NCBI GenBank assembly: GCA_030180135.1
Contig: CM058233.1
Span: forward strand, 60,594,500-60,658,499
Length of the DNA: 64,000 nucleotides
Source: Orychophragmus violaceus
Lineage: Eukaryota; Streptophyta; Magnoliopsida; Brassicales; Brassicaceae
Direction of reading: 5' to 3'
Both the position numbers and the translations under genes were made by a program. Of the stretch, positions 22,614-34,474 are shown in pieces (position 1 is the first letter of the stretch; each line of letters begins with the position of its first letter). The notes beneath the pieces were generated by a model. The model searched no databases. It was given only the letters and a program-made list of their open reading frames with translations, and was not told the DNA's origin.

Positions 22614-25600
22614 ATGTCGAGCACAAACAATCAAAACACTTTCTCGATCCGGTCTGTCCTTGAGATGGACAAACTGAACGGATCAAATTTCTTGACTTGG
22701 TCGCGGAACCTGAGGCTAGTCCTCAGGCAAAGAGAAAGGACTATGTCCTTGAGAAAGCTCTCCCCGAGAGGATCGGGTCCAAGGCCTCTCATGCAGTACG
22801 TAATGCTTGGAATAAGCATTATGATGATGCGGTAGATGTGCGTGGTCTGATATTGGCTACCATGGACTCAGACTTGCAGAAGCAATATGAGAACATGGAG
22901 TCGCCAATAGAGATGATCAGCAGCCTGAAATTGAAATTTCAGGAGCAGGTAAGAGTGGAGAGATACCAGTTGGTTAAATCTCTCACTAGCTGCAACCTAC
23001 CAAATGATCATCCAGTAAGTCCTCATGTCAGTAAAATGATGGGTTACATTGATAACCTGAGGAAACTGGATTATCAAGTTAGCCAAGAATTGGCAACTGA
23101 GATCATTCTGCAGTCACTGCCGTCAAGCTATGATAAGTTCAGAAGGAACTATATCAACAAAGGCTTAACGAAGACGTTGACTGAACTGCATGATATGCTC
23201 AAAACAGTTGAGCCAAACGTGAAGAGTACCCTGTACAATCTCATGAAGGAGAAGGGTAGGTTTACAAAACCTAGTGCTGACAAGGGTGAAGACAAAGTTG
23301 TCCAGATTTTGAATCATGGCAAGCATGTGTCTTCTGAGCCCGAGTCAGATACCTCTTACGTTGGTAAGTGCTGCTACTGTAAAGAGATTGGGCATTGGAA
23401 GAGAAATTGCATTAAATTCATGGAAGATTATGAGGAGTTAAAGTCGATGTATGAGACTACTTCCTCAGGTATTCATGTTATTACTTCAAGTTATACCTTA
23501 TAGGTATTGGATACTGGTTGTGGCACTGATATTTGTTATAATATGCAGAGCCTGAGCAACAGTAGAACGTTGAAGGAAGGACAAGTGGAACTGCGTGTCT
23601 GGAAGGAGCTATGGATGCTGCCTCAGCCGTAGGGTTTTCACTTGTAGATGCCTTTGAGGCTTGGTTTTGTATTAAGTAATTGCTACAATGTACCTGCTTT
23701 AAGCAGAGTTGTCTTTCATTTTCTTGTAAGAATTTGAATGTTTTTCATTTTGATAAAAGACAAGTTTTGTTCTTTTGATCTTAATGAAATATTAATTGTA
23801 GCACCCTATTCAAGGAATGGGTTTTATATCTTAAACCATAGAGTGCCTAAAATGTAACATAAATACCGCAATTGGTTTAAATCTGATGAATTAAACCTGA
23901 TTTTTCTTGGCATAAATGTTTTGGTCACATAGAGTAAGTCAGATTCAGAAACCCCATAGTCATGGATTTTTGGGCTCATTTGATCGGATATCTTATGAGA
24001 CTTGAATTCTGCTTACTGGACCAAAAGTCAAAGGGCCCATCTTAGCCGAGCTAGAGAAAGGCCCAAAGGCTTATTGGAGATTGAACATACTCATGTATAT
24101 GGTCCGATGAGCAGTAATGCCAGAGAAAATTTCCTGTACTTCATTGTCTCTACTGATTACTTCAGTGAGTAAGACTGTGTTCATTTGATGAGACACAAGT
24201 CGGAATTCTTTGACATGGTCGAAAGAGTTCCAGAATGAGGTATAGAATCTGAGTGACGGAAGTATTAAGACTCTGGATTAGATCACGAGTGAGAATACTT
24301 GAGTCATTAATGGTGTGATCATCTGAATGAGTGTGAAGTCGTTTCACAGCTCAATTCTCCTGAAAACCTTGAGGTATTTCTGTGAGAAAGAATCAGATCT
24401 TATTAGAAATGATTAAAGATGAGTCACACGAATCTTCCATGATATTCTTTAAGAATAACGCTCTAGAAATATCTAAGTTTACGCTGAAATAGTTCCACCA
24501 ATATCAGTTGAAAGACACCACGTAAATGTGGATTGGAATCGATCCAAATTCGTCTTTACTGAGTATTTGTAGTTATGCTACTTCACTGGTTGTCCTAGGG
24601 AAACCAAGGCTTGTTACTTTTACGTCCATTCTGTTTTCTAAGAAAGGAAGTTACTTTCCAAGAAGAACAGTGGGAGTAAAAGTATAACTCGAAGAAATTC
24701 GAGAAATACAGGAGGCTGCTCAACCTGTTGAGGGAGAGCAACAGATGGATTTACAGATTTCTGTAGAATCTACACCTGTAGAGCCTGAAGTTCGCAGATA
24801 TGAATGAATCAGTCACTAATCCGAGAGTGATTTCTCGTCATTAGTTGAACCTGATGATCATTGAAAGTTCGCATGATCTGATGATCATTGAAAGCGACGA
24901 ATCTGCGAAATTCAAAGAAGCGAAAGTGAGCCCGGACTCCGAAAAATTACATTTTGTGTAAGTTAGCTTCATCGATCCATTCATGGATGGAAGCAAACAT
25001 ATCGGAGTTGGAATCTTCGTTCTGTTGAAGTAGTCAAGGTTTTGACTTGAACAAGAACGAAATGGAACTGTGCGTTTACTAATAGATAAGTGGGAGCGAT
25101 GTTGCATTTCTCATATTGTATGTCGATGACATACTGATTCTCGGAAATAACGTCCCAATGCTGCAGTCGGTAAAGGACTGGCTTGGGAGTTGGTTTTATG
25201 ATTGACATGGGTAAAGCCACGTAGTTCTTGGATTTTGGATCTAAAGATAGAGATCCAAAAGAGCTGGTAGGATAAAGTCAGGATTCTTAAATTGACAAAG
25301 TCCTACACGTTTTCAGCATTCCAAGAAGGGTTTTATGCCAATGTCACATGACATTACGTTAAGCAAGATACAGTGTCCTACGATAACTGCTGAGCTTAAA
25401 TGCATGGATGAGATTCCATGTGCATCGGCAATTGGATCTATCATGTATGCCATGAAACGTACTTGTTTGATGTTGTTTTAATGTTAAGCAAGACAAGTAA
25501 AGACCAGTCAAATCCAGCAAAGAATCACTGGATTGCCGTAAAGAATATCCTAAAGTATTTGAGGAATACTAAGGATAAATTCTTGATTTACGGAGAAAGT

Positions 25601-26000
25601 GAGGTGCTACAAGTCGATAGAGTCTGAAAGGCAAGTTTCCAATAGACAAAGATAATTCCCGGTCACAGTCCGGCTATATCTTGTGTCTGACTGGCGGTGC
25701 AAGGCACTGTTGCTGACTCCATGACTTAAGCTGAACATTTCGCAGCTTGAGAAGCGGCGAAAGAGGTTGTTTGGAAAGAAGAGTTCATCACTGAACTTGA
25801 TGTGATTCCCAGCATAGATGAGACTAGCTGCACATCAGAGGTCCAAACACCTTGAGGGTAGGTATAACCTATTCCGTGAGATAAATGACAGAGGTGTTAA
25901 GTAGATAAGCAAGTTTCATCGAATGAGAACGTTGCTAATCTATTAACGAAGCCACTCCTTATGCCTAAGCACGAGTCGCGGACTGTAGCTGTAGGATGAG
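22614..26000 (+). pseudogene. Copia gag-pol remnant (element 1)
   Basis: gag starts MSSTNNQNTFSIRSVLEMD (22614) and shifts frame by one near 22727. The remainder is open to 23503 with a good zinc knuckle CCYCKEIGHWKRNC near its end. After it come protease traces (LDTGCGTDICYN, about 23515), scraps of integrase, then RT/RNase H traces (SYCMSMTY, about 25110; DNSRSQSGYILCLTGGA, about 25650). All are riddled with stops. Most of the RT fingers/palm region (DNA after about 25000) appears deleted. gag resembles that of the element at 54013-62583 over its whole length (DKLNG, YVLEKALPER, SPHVSKMMGYIDNL). Confidence 0.88.
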
Positions 26001-26854
26001 TGAAATTAAGATGTAGTCTTAATTTCAGTGGGAGTTTGTAAAGGGCTTTACTTAGTTGTTTTGAAAGGTTCATGTAAACATAATATTTTATGTTTATGAA
26101 ATCTATGATTTCTGGATTATTTTAACTGTGATATAAATAATCGTTCCAAAATGATTCATGTCATTATATATGGGCCATCGAAGTACATGAGTAAGACTTG
26201 ATCCTGAAACCCCATATTTAACGAAATGACATAAATCATAGTGTCCATAGTCGAAGGTTGTTGAAATTGGAACACCAACAACCACTTGAGACTAGATTGT
26301 GTTGAGACTTATGACCAAGTTTCGAGGGGTCATAGATGCGCGGCATCAAAGTCGACACATAGGTATATGTAGGGGAGCATATGACCGGACATGGCCCGCT
26401 GATGAGAACTCTACAAGATATTAATATCTGTGTCATAAGAGGTTCTCATATACGACTATAGAGTATAGTCCTTAGACCTGAGTTCGCATGCATGTGGCTG
26501 CACATGGATTGATGTACTTTGATCATTGTCTAACGCTGTTTCGTAACTGGGAGCTATAAGGACCTTGGTTGGGTGTATTATGAAGCGTGTAGTTCATAGT
26601 GATGGAACAAGATGGGATTTGTCCCTGCCGTTTAACGGAGGTAATATCTCTAGGCCAATCGGAGACTTGATAGCTGGTAAGAGAGTGGCCACTCCCAAAC
26701 GGACTTGCCCAAGTCGTTTGCATTGTCAGTATCAAATCTGGTCCGATGAACATGGTCTGGCTATATAAGGATGACACGCATCTTGCCTTATGCCAGATCG
26801 AGATATTGAGACAAAAGGACTAGGGAATGTAGGATTCCAGTACAAGTGGGAGAT
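26001..26854 (+). other. 3' noncoding region and polypurine tract of Copia element 1
   Basis: No gene. It is similar to the reverse complement of 55957-56790, for example ATCTTGCCTTATGCCA and GATTCCAGTACAAGTGGGAG. The purine tract AAGTGGGAGA (about 26844-26853) directly precedes the LTR. Confidence 0.85.
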
Positions 26855-27528
26855 TGTTGGGAATGTCCTGAAATCTACTGTACTATCTCTAGAAAGTATG
26901 ATAAATGTCGAGATCAGACATAAGTCATAAATACTGGGTGATCATGATCGCTTGCTAGAGTCCGCTCTTGATCTATAAGTTTAGGACTTATTACCAGTAT
27001 TGTATGATCCCAAAGGGTCACACACCATAGCTAACGGGAAAGTTAAGATGGAATTAATACGGTAAGATGCTAAGGCATTTACTGTATTTGTACAGAGAGT
27101 TGGGCAGACAACAAATGGGCTTTTGTCTGATTTGTGTCTTGGGCACAAAAAGACTAATGAGCCATTAGTTTAATTAATTAATTAAATTTGGGCCCATTAG
27201 TGAAATAAGATTGCAACAAAAGCATTCTTTTTGGTCTGCGATTTTTGGAGCTTGTGGCCGCGGCTCTCTCTCCTCCCAATCGTCTCTCTCTCTGTCTTGA
27301 TTCCATCCGGTCTAGCAGCCATCCCCTGCTTGTAAGAGTGTGGATACCAAGGAGGAACAGGTATTCATCTGTTCTAATCTGATCTTGTCATTACCACCAA
27401 TCATTCCGCTGCAAAGGTAAAGATCAGGTTTGTTTTATGATTCGATTACAAGAACCTAGATCTGTTTAAGATTATGTGCTAGGTTGCAATCTGAGAATTG
27501 AACCATGGAAAAAACGCATAATCTATCA
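26855..27528 (+). repeat. 3' LTR of Copia element 1
   Basis: 674 bp, near-identical to 20132-20818 and ending ATCTATCA, followed by the target duplication GATAT. Confidence 0.95.
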
Positions 27529-27533
27529 GATAT

Positions 27534-28572
27534 CGTCAATGAAGACAATAACGCTGTCCAAGTACTCTCGGAAGACGTCATTCATCATCTTCATGAAGGC
27601 TGCTGGCGCGTTGGTTAACCCAAACGGCATTACCACGAACTCGTAGTGTCCATAACGGGTCCGGAATGCCGTCTTCTTGATGTCCTCCTCTGCGATTCGG
27701 ATTTGGTGGTACCCCGAGGCAAGATCGATCTTCGAGAACCAGGAGGCTCCCTGCAGTTGGTCCAACAACTCATCGATCCTTGGCAACGGGTACTTGTTCT
27801 TGATGGTCACCTTATTGAGGCTTCGGTAGTCGATACAACGTCTGAAACTCCCATCCTTCTTCTTGACAAACAGCACTGGCGCTCCCCACGGCGAACTGCT
27901 CGGTCGAAAAAATCCCTTCTCCACAAGATCCTCTAGTTGCTTCTTCGGCTCCGCCATTTCTGCAGGCGCTAAACGATATGGAGCCCTCGACACCGGTGCC
28001 GTCCCGGACTCTAACTCTATCGTGAAGGCCTCGTTCCGTTCCGGAGGTGGTCCCTTCAACGGCGCGAATACGTCCTCGTATTCCGCGGCCACCGGGATGG
28101 TCCCCAAACTTGGCGCTTCCCCTTCCTCAGTCATGGAGATGGTTGCCAGATATGCCTCGCTTCCTCTGCTGATCAGCTCTTCTGCTTGGATCATGGATAT
28201 GACCGATATCCCTGTCCGCGTTTTCATTCCCCGGAAGACGATCTCTCCTTCTGCCCGGGGTAAGGTGATGGTCGCCTTGGCGCAATCCATTACCGCCTGG
28301 TGACGCACCAACCAGTCCATGCCCAGAATAACCTCGTAGTAGCCCAGCTCAAACCGTGCCATGTCTGTAGGTAGATCAACTCCGCCTATCGTCACTGGCA
28401 CCTGCTCGAAGATTCCCGTGCCTGATACCTTCTCTGATCCGGCGGTCTCCACACTCATGATCCCGTCGATGAATCTGCCCTTAAAGGACCAAATTTTTGC
28501 GAACCGAGGACTCACGAAGCTATGGGTAGCTCCTGAGTCAAACAGGGTGTGGGCAGCCTTTCCCCCGACCAC
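27534..28572 (-). pseudogene. Gypsy pol, first part: protease and reverse transcriptase N-terminal half
   Basis: Minus strand, 5' part of pol. The retropepsin has the active-site motif LFDSGATHSFVSP near its start. The RT begins around YRLAPAEMAEPKKQLEDLV and shows SPWGAPVLFVKKKDGSFR, CIDYRSLNKVTIKNKYPLPR, FSKIDLASGYHQIRI, MPFGLTNAPAAF and the catalytic box FIDDI, where the reading stops at the Copia insertion (target GATAT at 27529-27533). A stop codon near 28600 lies between the gag frame and this one. The rest of pol continues at 20126-17784. Confidence 0.93.
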
Positions 28573-28624
28573 AACCGATCCTACACATTTACTAATCTAA
28601 GCTACTAGACTTTTGAGAACTACA

Positions 28625-30094
28625 CTACCACAATTCACACATCGAGTAAGATTTACGTACCCGCGATCGGTTCCACTCCTCTAGGGGCGGCTGCATCATA
28701 CACTCTGGTCCCCCCGCGGGTGGCGGTAGTAGTGGCTGCATCCCGGCTCCTCCCTGTCCTCCATGCGGTGGCGGTGGTAGCATCCTCACTTCCTCTTGCC
28801 CTCCTGCTCCCCTCCGATTAGTTGGATTGGTGCAATACCTTGCCATGTGCCCCACTTGGCCACAATTGTAACATTGTACCTGTGGGCAATCCCTCCTGAA
28901 ATGGCCTGCTTGTCCGCACTGGAAGCATCCCCCAGGCGCTATTTGCCGCAATGGCTGCACTGGCAGCGGCTGTCCTTGCTGTGCTGGCGGTGCTAGCTGT
29001 GCAGGCTGTGCTTGGGCTGCTGGCGCCGCAACATAAGTTGTATCCCAGCTCCTCTTGACTCCCTTGTTGTTCCCGCTCTTCTGTTGCTTCTGCTCCTCTT
29101 CCCAGTCCGTCTCGGTGTCCGCTGCCTTCTCGATCAGGTCGTTGATGTCGTAGTAGTCCCTCTGCTTGCAACGGACCTTGAGCTCAATCTTCAACCCCGA
29201 GAGAAATTGACGAATCAACTCTCGCTCAGACAAATACCTCCCTGCAAACCTCCTCAAACGGTTGAACTCATCCCCGTACTGCCGTACGCTCCGGTTTCCC
29301 TGACGGAGGTTTCGGAACTCCCCCTCCAACCTGTCCATGGTCACTTCCGGGAAGTACTTCCGGTTGAACGCCTCGCGGAAATCCATCCATGTCAGCTGAC
29401 GATCCTGAGCGCTCTCCTGCACTCCTTCCCACCAAACCAACGCATCATCCTTGAGATAGGAGGTTGCTATCTCCACACGGAACTCCATCGGGCACCTAGC
29501 AGTATCCAAACTCCGCTCCAACTTCCTTCTCCAGTTTTCTGCGGCAATGGCGCTGACACCTCCAGCAAAGTGGTCCATCTGCATCTCCCTCAGATGCTTC
29601 AACATGGTCCAGTAAGTCACTCCAGGCACCGCTCCTGGCGCCTGCGGTGGTGGTGGTGGCGGGTTCACCACTGGTTGCGGTTGAACGAATCCAAACCCCA
29701 TTTGGGCGGCTTCTGCTCCTCCAGCAACAAAGCCGACTCCTCCTGGGGCGTTCACCGCTCCTCCCTGACCATTCTCAACTCCTCCCGGGGCTCCAGGCGC
29801 CCCGTTAGCATTCTCCGGTATCGCTCCGGGTGCTCCTGCTCCATTCCCTCCTGGCGCTCCTCCTGCCTCGGCGGCTATGGCAGCTTGTGCCTGCTGAAGC
29901 GCGAGCAGCTCTTGCAGAAGAGCGGCATCCACGGCTACCTGTCCAGCTACCAATACTGGTCCAGCTTGGTTTCCAACAACCGGTCCTTGGGGTCCGTGCA
30001 CACTGGTGGCACTGTGCGTCGAAGAAGCCGGCACTGGTGCATCCTGGTTACGACGAGCTGGCGGGGTTCTTCTCTTTGGCGGCATCTGTTGCAA
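28625..30094 (-). CDS. Gypsy gag with two zinc knuckles
   Basis: Open reading of 489 codons from MQQMPPKRRTPPARR (a second Met follows three codons later). It is the capsid/nucleocapsid precursor that packages the element's RNA. Order: a proline/glycine/alanine-rich N-terminus (about residues 1-160, with PPPPPPQAPGAVPG), the Retrotrans_gag core (LERSLDTARCPMEFRVEIAT, WWEGVQESAQDRQLTW, FPEVTMDRLEGEFRNLRQGN, about 190-300), then a linker. Two CCHC knuckles follow, CFQCGQAGHFRRDC and CYNCGQVGHMARYC, around 390-430. It ends before pol with a separating stop. The frame is intact, so it may still be expressed if the LTR promoter is not silenced. Confidence 0.93.
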   Translation of the reverse strand: MQQMPPKRRTPPARRNQDAPVPASSTHSATSVHGPQGPVVGNQAGPVLVAGQVAVDAALLQELLALQQAQAAIAAEAGGAPGGNGAGAPGAIPENANGAPGAPGGVENGQGGAVNAPGGVGFVAGGAEAAQMGFGFVQPQPVVNPPPPPPQAPGAVPGVTYWTMLKHLREMQMDHFAGGVSAIAAENWRRKLERSLDTARCPMEFRVEIATSYLKDDALVWWEGVQESAQDRQLTWMDFREAFNRKYFPEVTMDRLEGEFRNLRQGNRSVRQYGDEFNRLRRFAGRYLSERELIRQFLSGLKIELKVRCKQRDYYDINDLIEKAADTETDWEEEQKQQKSGNNKGVKRSWDTTYVAAPAAQAQPAQLAPPAQQGQPLPVQPLRQIAPGGCFQCGQAGHFRRDCPQVQCYNCGQVGHMARYCTNPTNRRGAGGQEEVRMLPPPPHGGQGGAGMQPLLPPPAGGPECMMQPPLEEWNRSRVRKSYSMCELW

Positions 30095-30309
30095 AAGAAG
30101 GACGATTTGAGTCAGTTAACGGCTGAATACTGAACTCACTTCCGGAGTGTATGTAAGGAGGAGATCGGAGTGGTGCCCCTAGTATCTAGCTTTTAGAAAT
30201 CCCCAGTTGAGAAGAGTCAGAAAAATCTTGGAAACGGTTTTGAAAGGTGGTTTTGAAATCCGAATATAAATACCCCACCTAACCAGGGCAGGACTGGTTA
30301 GGTTTTAAC

Positions 30310-30324
30310 CTGGCTCTGATACCA
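30310..30324 (-). other. Primer binding site of the Gypsy element (initiator tRNA-Met)
   Basis: The minus-strand reading TGGTATCAGAGCCAG lies three bases inside the 5' LTR end at 30328 and matches the initiator tRNA-Met complement. Confidence 0.95.
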
Positions 30325-30327
30325 AAT

Positions 30328-32146
30328 TGTAACACCCGTCCCCTCGATCCCAAGTAAACGACCCTTTTGACTCCACGAGTCATAGTCCACAATCGCGAAC
30401 CAAGTCATAAACAGAGGACCAACACGCAAATAACTGAAAAGGTTTTACTTTATTAAAACAAAAGCCGAGTCTTACAAGGAAAACCGAACCAACTGAAATA
30501 GCTTAACGAAAACGGAAGAACCGCATAAGTCTCAACGCATAAAAAGAAACAGAAAGAAGAAAAAGAAGAGAAGGAAAATCCCGCTCCCAAAACGTGACAC
30601 CACACCGTCCGTCTACCCCTGCAACGCTCCAGGGTTACCTGCAAAACAATCAACGAAGGAGGCCTGAGTAATTGGTTTACACCAATACCCAGTGAGGGCG
30701 GATTCAAGGAATACCGCTATCTCTACTTTATACTAGCACAACATCAAGAAAGAGTCCAAGATTAATAACATCTTGCACCCACGCCCGAAGGCACAATCAA
30801 TACTACACCCACTCGTGCATACACACTCATGAGCCCCTCTCTAGCCTGAAGGCTCACACAACCGGCCCACCCGGTAACTTCCACGTCGGCCCGAAGGCAC
30901 GGTAAACTTGGGGAGGCTTGCCAAGACCTCCCTTCCGACGATACAAGGGTCGCGTACCAAAACTCGTTATACGCGAGCCGCCAAGAAACACCCTTTCGAG
31001 GGACCTAAACAGTTCTAGCAAGCATAGCCTTCATACACAAGCAACAGTTTCGGGTTAAGTGATAACCTATAACTAAGTTCCGTTTTCGGTTTAAGCGACA
31101 TCCTAGGTTCTAGGTTTTCATCCATCACATCAACGCAAATCAACAACTAGATCTACTCTACCTACGAAGACACTATTAAGCGAGGATTCGAATCTAAATA
31201 CTGCGACAGAATAAGGAAGAGATCACGTTCAGTCCTCACCTTAGTCTAGATCTGGCGATTGGGAAGTAGATCTAGGATTCCTGCACACAGATCTAGGTTT
31301 AGAAGACAGATCTAGAGAAAAGAAGAACAGATCTAGGGTTTTGTCCAACAGATCTGGATAAACGACGAAGATGCGGTTCAGATCTACCACTCCTATCCAT
31401 CAGAAGCATAGATCTGACACAGATCTGAGGAAAATAGAGAGATACGGTCCAGATCTACAACTTCTATCCATCAGAAGCATAGATTTGGAGCAGATCTGAG
31501 CGAGAGAGAGAGACGGAATGGAAGATACGGTTCAGATCTACGACTTCTACGGATCAGATCTGATCTAGAAGCATAGATCTGAAGCAGATCTGGGTTTAGA
31601 AGGAAAAAACAGTGCAGATCTGAGAATTCCAGATATCTCACCTTAAAAACGAGTAGATCGGAGGGCTCTACACTCAAACGAATCAAGAAGACGGCAACTC
31701 GGGGTGCGGGATCGAAAACGGCGGCGTTCGGCGGTCTCCGGCGAAGATTCCGGCGACTCGCGGCGGCGGCGGTCGGCGGAGCGGCTGCGGTCGGGGCTCC
31801 GGCGGTCGGCGGTCGGCGGCGGCGGTCGGCGGTCGTCGGCGGTCGGCGGTCGGCGGTCGTCGGCGGTCGTCGGCGGCTCCGGCTGGTCGGCGATCGTCGG
31901 CTGGCTCGGGATGCGGGCAGAGCTTCGTTGTCTCGAACTTTGTGCCAAATGAGAGGGGCTGCTGCTCCTTTTATAGGGGGTGGAGCTAGGGTTTTCCTTT
32001 CCCTCGGGTTGGGCCTTGGGCTTCTGGCCCACTCCTCTCTTTTCTTTGGGCTCAAGCAAAGCCTTAAGGCCCTTTTCCCCTTTTCCTTTGGGCTCAAGTA
32101 ATTCCTCTTGGGCCTTTCCTTTGGGCCCAAGTTTAGGTATGTTACA
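30328..32146 (-). repeat. 5' LTR of the Gypsy element
   Basis: 1,819 bp, nearly identical to 15946-17783. The main difference is the shorter GGCGGTCG minisatellite at 31760-31885. It is the promoter-bearing LTR for gag-pol, with the box CCTTTTATAGG (plus strand, near 31968-31978) as its likely TATA element in reverse complement. Confidence 0.95.
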
Positions 32147-32151
32147 ACTTG

Positions 32152-34469
32152 TCTCCATAATATGAATCATATGTTAGTATAAATAAGATGTTTGCCTTCT
32201 TCCATTTTGATATCATCAACGAGAAGGAGAAAAAGAAGAAGAGAGAGAAGGAGAGAAGAAAGAAAGAAAAAGATAGAAAGAAAACTAAGAAAATAAAATA
32301 AAAGCATGAAGGGAAAGGAAATATGTTATGCTGATATATTCTCGAAAATATTCTTTGGAAAAGAGATTTATTTTCGATGTAATAACTTTTCCGATAAACC
32401 GTATTTTTTTGGTTTAAAAATCGGATAGTCGGAGTAAGGTTCATCGGTAGAAGCAAGGTTCGAGTTCGGGTTTGTGAAAGGAGTATCATGATTTAGGTTC
32501 GAGGTTCGGGTCGAAGTTTGGTCAAAAGTCGTTCCGGCCACATTCACCTTGCAGCCAAAATCACTATGAGTTAATGATGCTTTATTGATTGTTACATTAT
32601 AATAGATATAGTCTGCATATAAATCTGATAACACATAAACCCCAAAGTCTATAGAAATATAACTTGAATTGAAAATGGACTTAAAGCGGATTAAGTTTAA
32701 TAAATAATTGGATTAAATAAACCGGCTAGGAAAATTAATATGCATTGTATGTTTAAGTTCTGAAAATGGCATGTTGATTGCTTAGATAGAATTGATTGAC
32801 TGCGTAGTTAGAATAAATGATTGATTGTTGATTGAGTAGTATAGTATATGCATATTAAGTCAATAAGAACTATAATTTATAAAGAACCAAGATAATAAGT
32901 TATAGGAGATAATAACAAAAATAAGATAAGAAGTAAATAAACTTAAGATAAATAACCGGACTAGGAATAAATAGAAATGACATGAACTAAATAAACCGGA
33001 TTAGGGAATTAATAAATTAAATAAAGAAGTGAAATTGGATTTAAATGAGCTATGAAGTTAGTAAACTTACTAACTTCAATCTAGTGGATAATTAAAGAAA
33101 TAATTGAGCGTAGATAATTAAAACTAATAAGAATTAAGTAAAGCTAAAAACTAAACTAAGTAAATTGTTGATTTGTTGAATTATCGATTGAATTGTTGAA
33201 TTTGATTTGTTGTGGTTACCTATGACAGGTGGGCCGGATAGGTCGGGTTGAGTTAGTGGTGATATTGAGTATAGTGGTGTTGTGGTTTTAACTTTCGGGA
33301 TAGCATCCAGATACTTGGGTCAAGTTGTTATTTGGTTGATTGACCTTATCGATCTTGTGTTCAATCGCAGAGTTTCAGTGAGTCTGGTTGCGTGTCATAG
33401 AATTTGTTATTTTGGTTAAGATTGCTTAGCGTGCGTTAGATCCCGTAAGTCTGGTGTGGCGTTCCGGTGCTTCCTTCCTAATTAGATCCTCGGGAGATTC
33501 TGGTCAGTACACATATCTTCGGATAGTGGTTCTGGCTAGGCGTTGACATATGCGGGTGATGCCAGTCGGTGTGCATAGAAACTTTGGGTATCGTGGGATA
33601 GTCCGAACAACCGCCTATTGATGGAAAGAGAACAGTGTTCTAGTCGGAGTACTTCGTGTTTACGTCTAGGACTCTGGGAGGTTATATTTGTATGCAGTTA
33701 GGTGTTCCTGAGGAAGATTACCGAGTTCGCGTTAGGGGCCCATGGTTTTGAGTAAGCGTTAGATTGGCGTTTAGTATTTAGATCGAGTCTAATCGAGAGT
33801 ATGTGCCACAGTGTTCTCGATTTCATTCGTTTGTGGTGTGGGTTATGTTCAGTCGTTACGTGGTTGTAGCACGTAATCGGTTTGTATTTTTGTTTTCGTT
33901 GATTGTTATTTTGGGTTTGTCGGGTGGGGTTTAGCCTTTGCAGTTGGGAGCCAACTCATTGAGCGATCTTAGATTGCTCATAAAAACTTTTGTTTTGTAG
34001 GAAGCCTTAGCGGGATACGGGGTAGTTGGATTATAGGCCAAGCGGAGTAGATTTTTCATGCCTTTGTAAAGTGGTATTTTCTGAGTTTATTTAGTATTTC
34101 GGTTTTAATATTAAGTCGGTACCGCACTTGTGTTTTCATTATATTGTATCATACATTTATTTTCATGAAATAAATATTATGTTCTTTTGTATTGTAATGT
34201 GAATAACTCCGATATTAGACTAGTCCGGTCTAACACAACACGCTGACGCGGTACGGGTTGCAAAGCCTTTGGTCGTCGATGCGTGGAACACAAAATTCGA
34301 TGCTAGAGATGGATCGGCTAGATTTTCTGACTCAGGCTAAACTCTCTCCGTCTTCGAACGTAACAACTTCTTTCTGTTTGAATTCACGAGTTTGAACGGT
34401 CATGTTCTTGTTTGATTGTTGGCGGCCAGCTCGTCGTCGGTCAGAAAAATTCGGGAAGGGGGTGTTACA
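32152..34469. other. Right portion of the 3-kb solo LTR
   Basis: A GA-rich stretch (32218-32310, AGAAGGAGAAAAAGAAG type), AT-rich sequence to 33180, then GT-rich sequence to the end. There is no credible gene. The end TTCGGGAAGGGGGTGTTACA is typical of plant Gypsy LTR ends. Confidence 0.6.
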
Positions 34470-34474
34470 TTAGG

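Larger units (their letters stand above)
20132..27528 (+). mobile_element. Ty1/Copia element 1, structurally complete but coding-dead
   Basis: LTRs at 20132-20818 and 26855-27528, primer site at 20820, purine tract before the 3' LTR, and target duplication GATAT (20127-20131 and 27529-27533). It sits in opposite orientation inside the Gypsy reverse transcriptase. The LTRs differ by about two substitutions, a 1-nt and a roughly 14-nt indel, yet the internal genes are full of stops. Its 3' noncoding region is closely similar to that of the minus-strand Copia at 54013-62583, so both belong to one lineage. Confidence 0.95.
15946..32146 (-). mobile_element. Ty3/Gypsy chromovirus-like element (Tekay/Del-like)
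   Basis: A complete element by structure: LTRs at 15946-17783 and 30328-32146, an initiator-Met primer site, gag, protease, reverse transcriptase, RNase H, integrase and a chromodomain-like end, all on the minus strand. The target duplication ACTTG is intact (15941-15945 and 32147-32151). It was later split inside the reverse transcriptase by the Copia at 20132-27528. The LTRs differ by only a few substitutions plus minisatellite length, so insertion is fairly recent. Confidence 0.95.
15188..34469. mobile_element. Solo LTR of about 3 kb, itself interrupted by a Gypsy element
   Basis: It starts TGTAAAATCC (15188) and ends GGGGTGTTACA (34469), with TTAGG on both sides (15183-15187 and 34470-34474). 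Its own sequence is 15188-15945 plus 32152-34469 (about 3,076 bp), with the Gypsy element between. It carries no open reading I can assign, so it is best read as a solo LTR left by LTR-LTR recombination, of a family not otherwise present here. The ends resemble chromovirus LTR ends. Family assignment is inference. Confidence 0.75.

Noticed and set aside
29012..30133. 373-codon open frame on the plus strand
   Set aside because: It is the antisense of the well-supported Gypsy gag (zinc knuckles on the minus strand). GC-rich coding DNA often leaves an open opposite frame.
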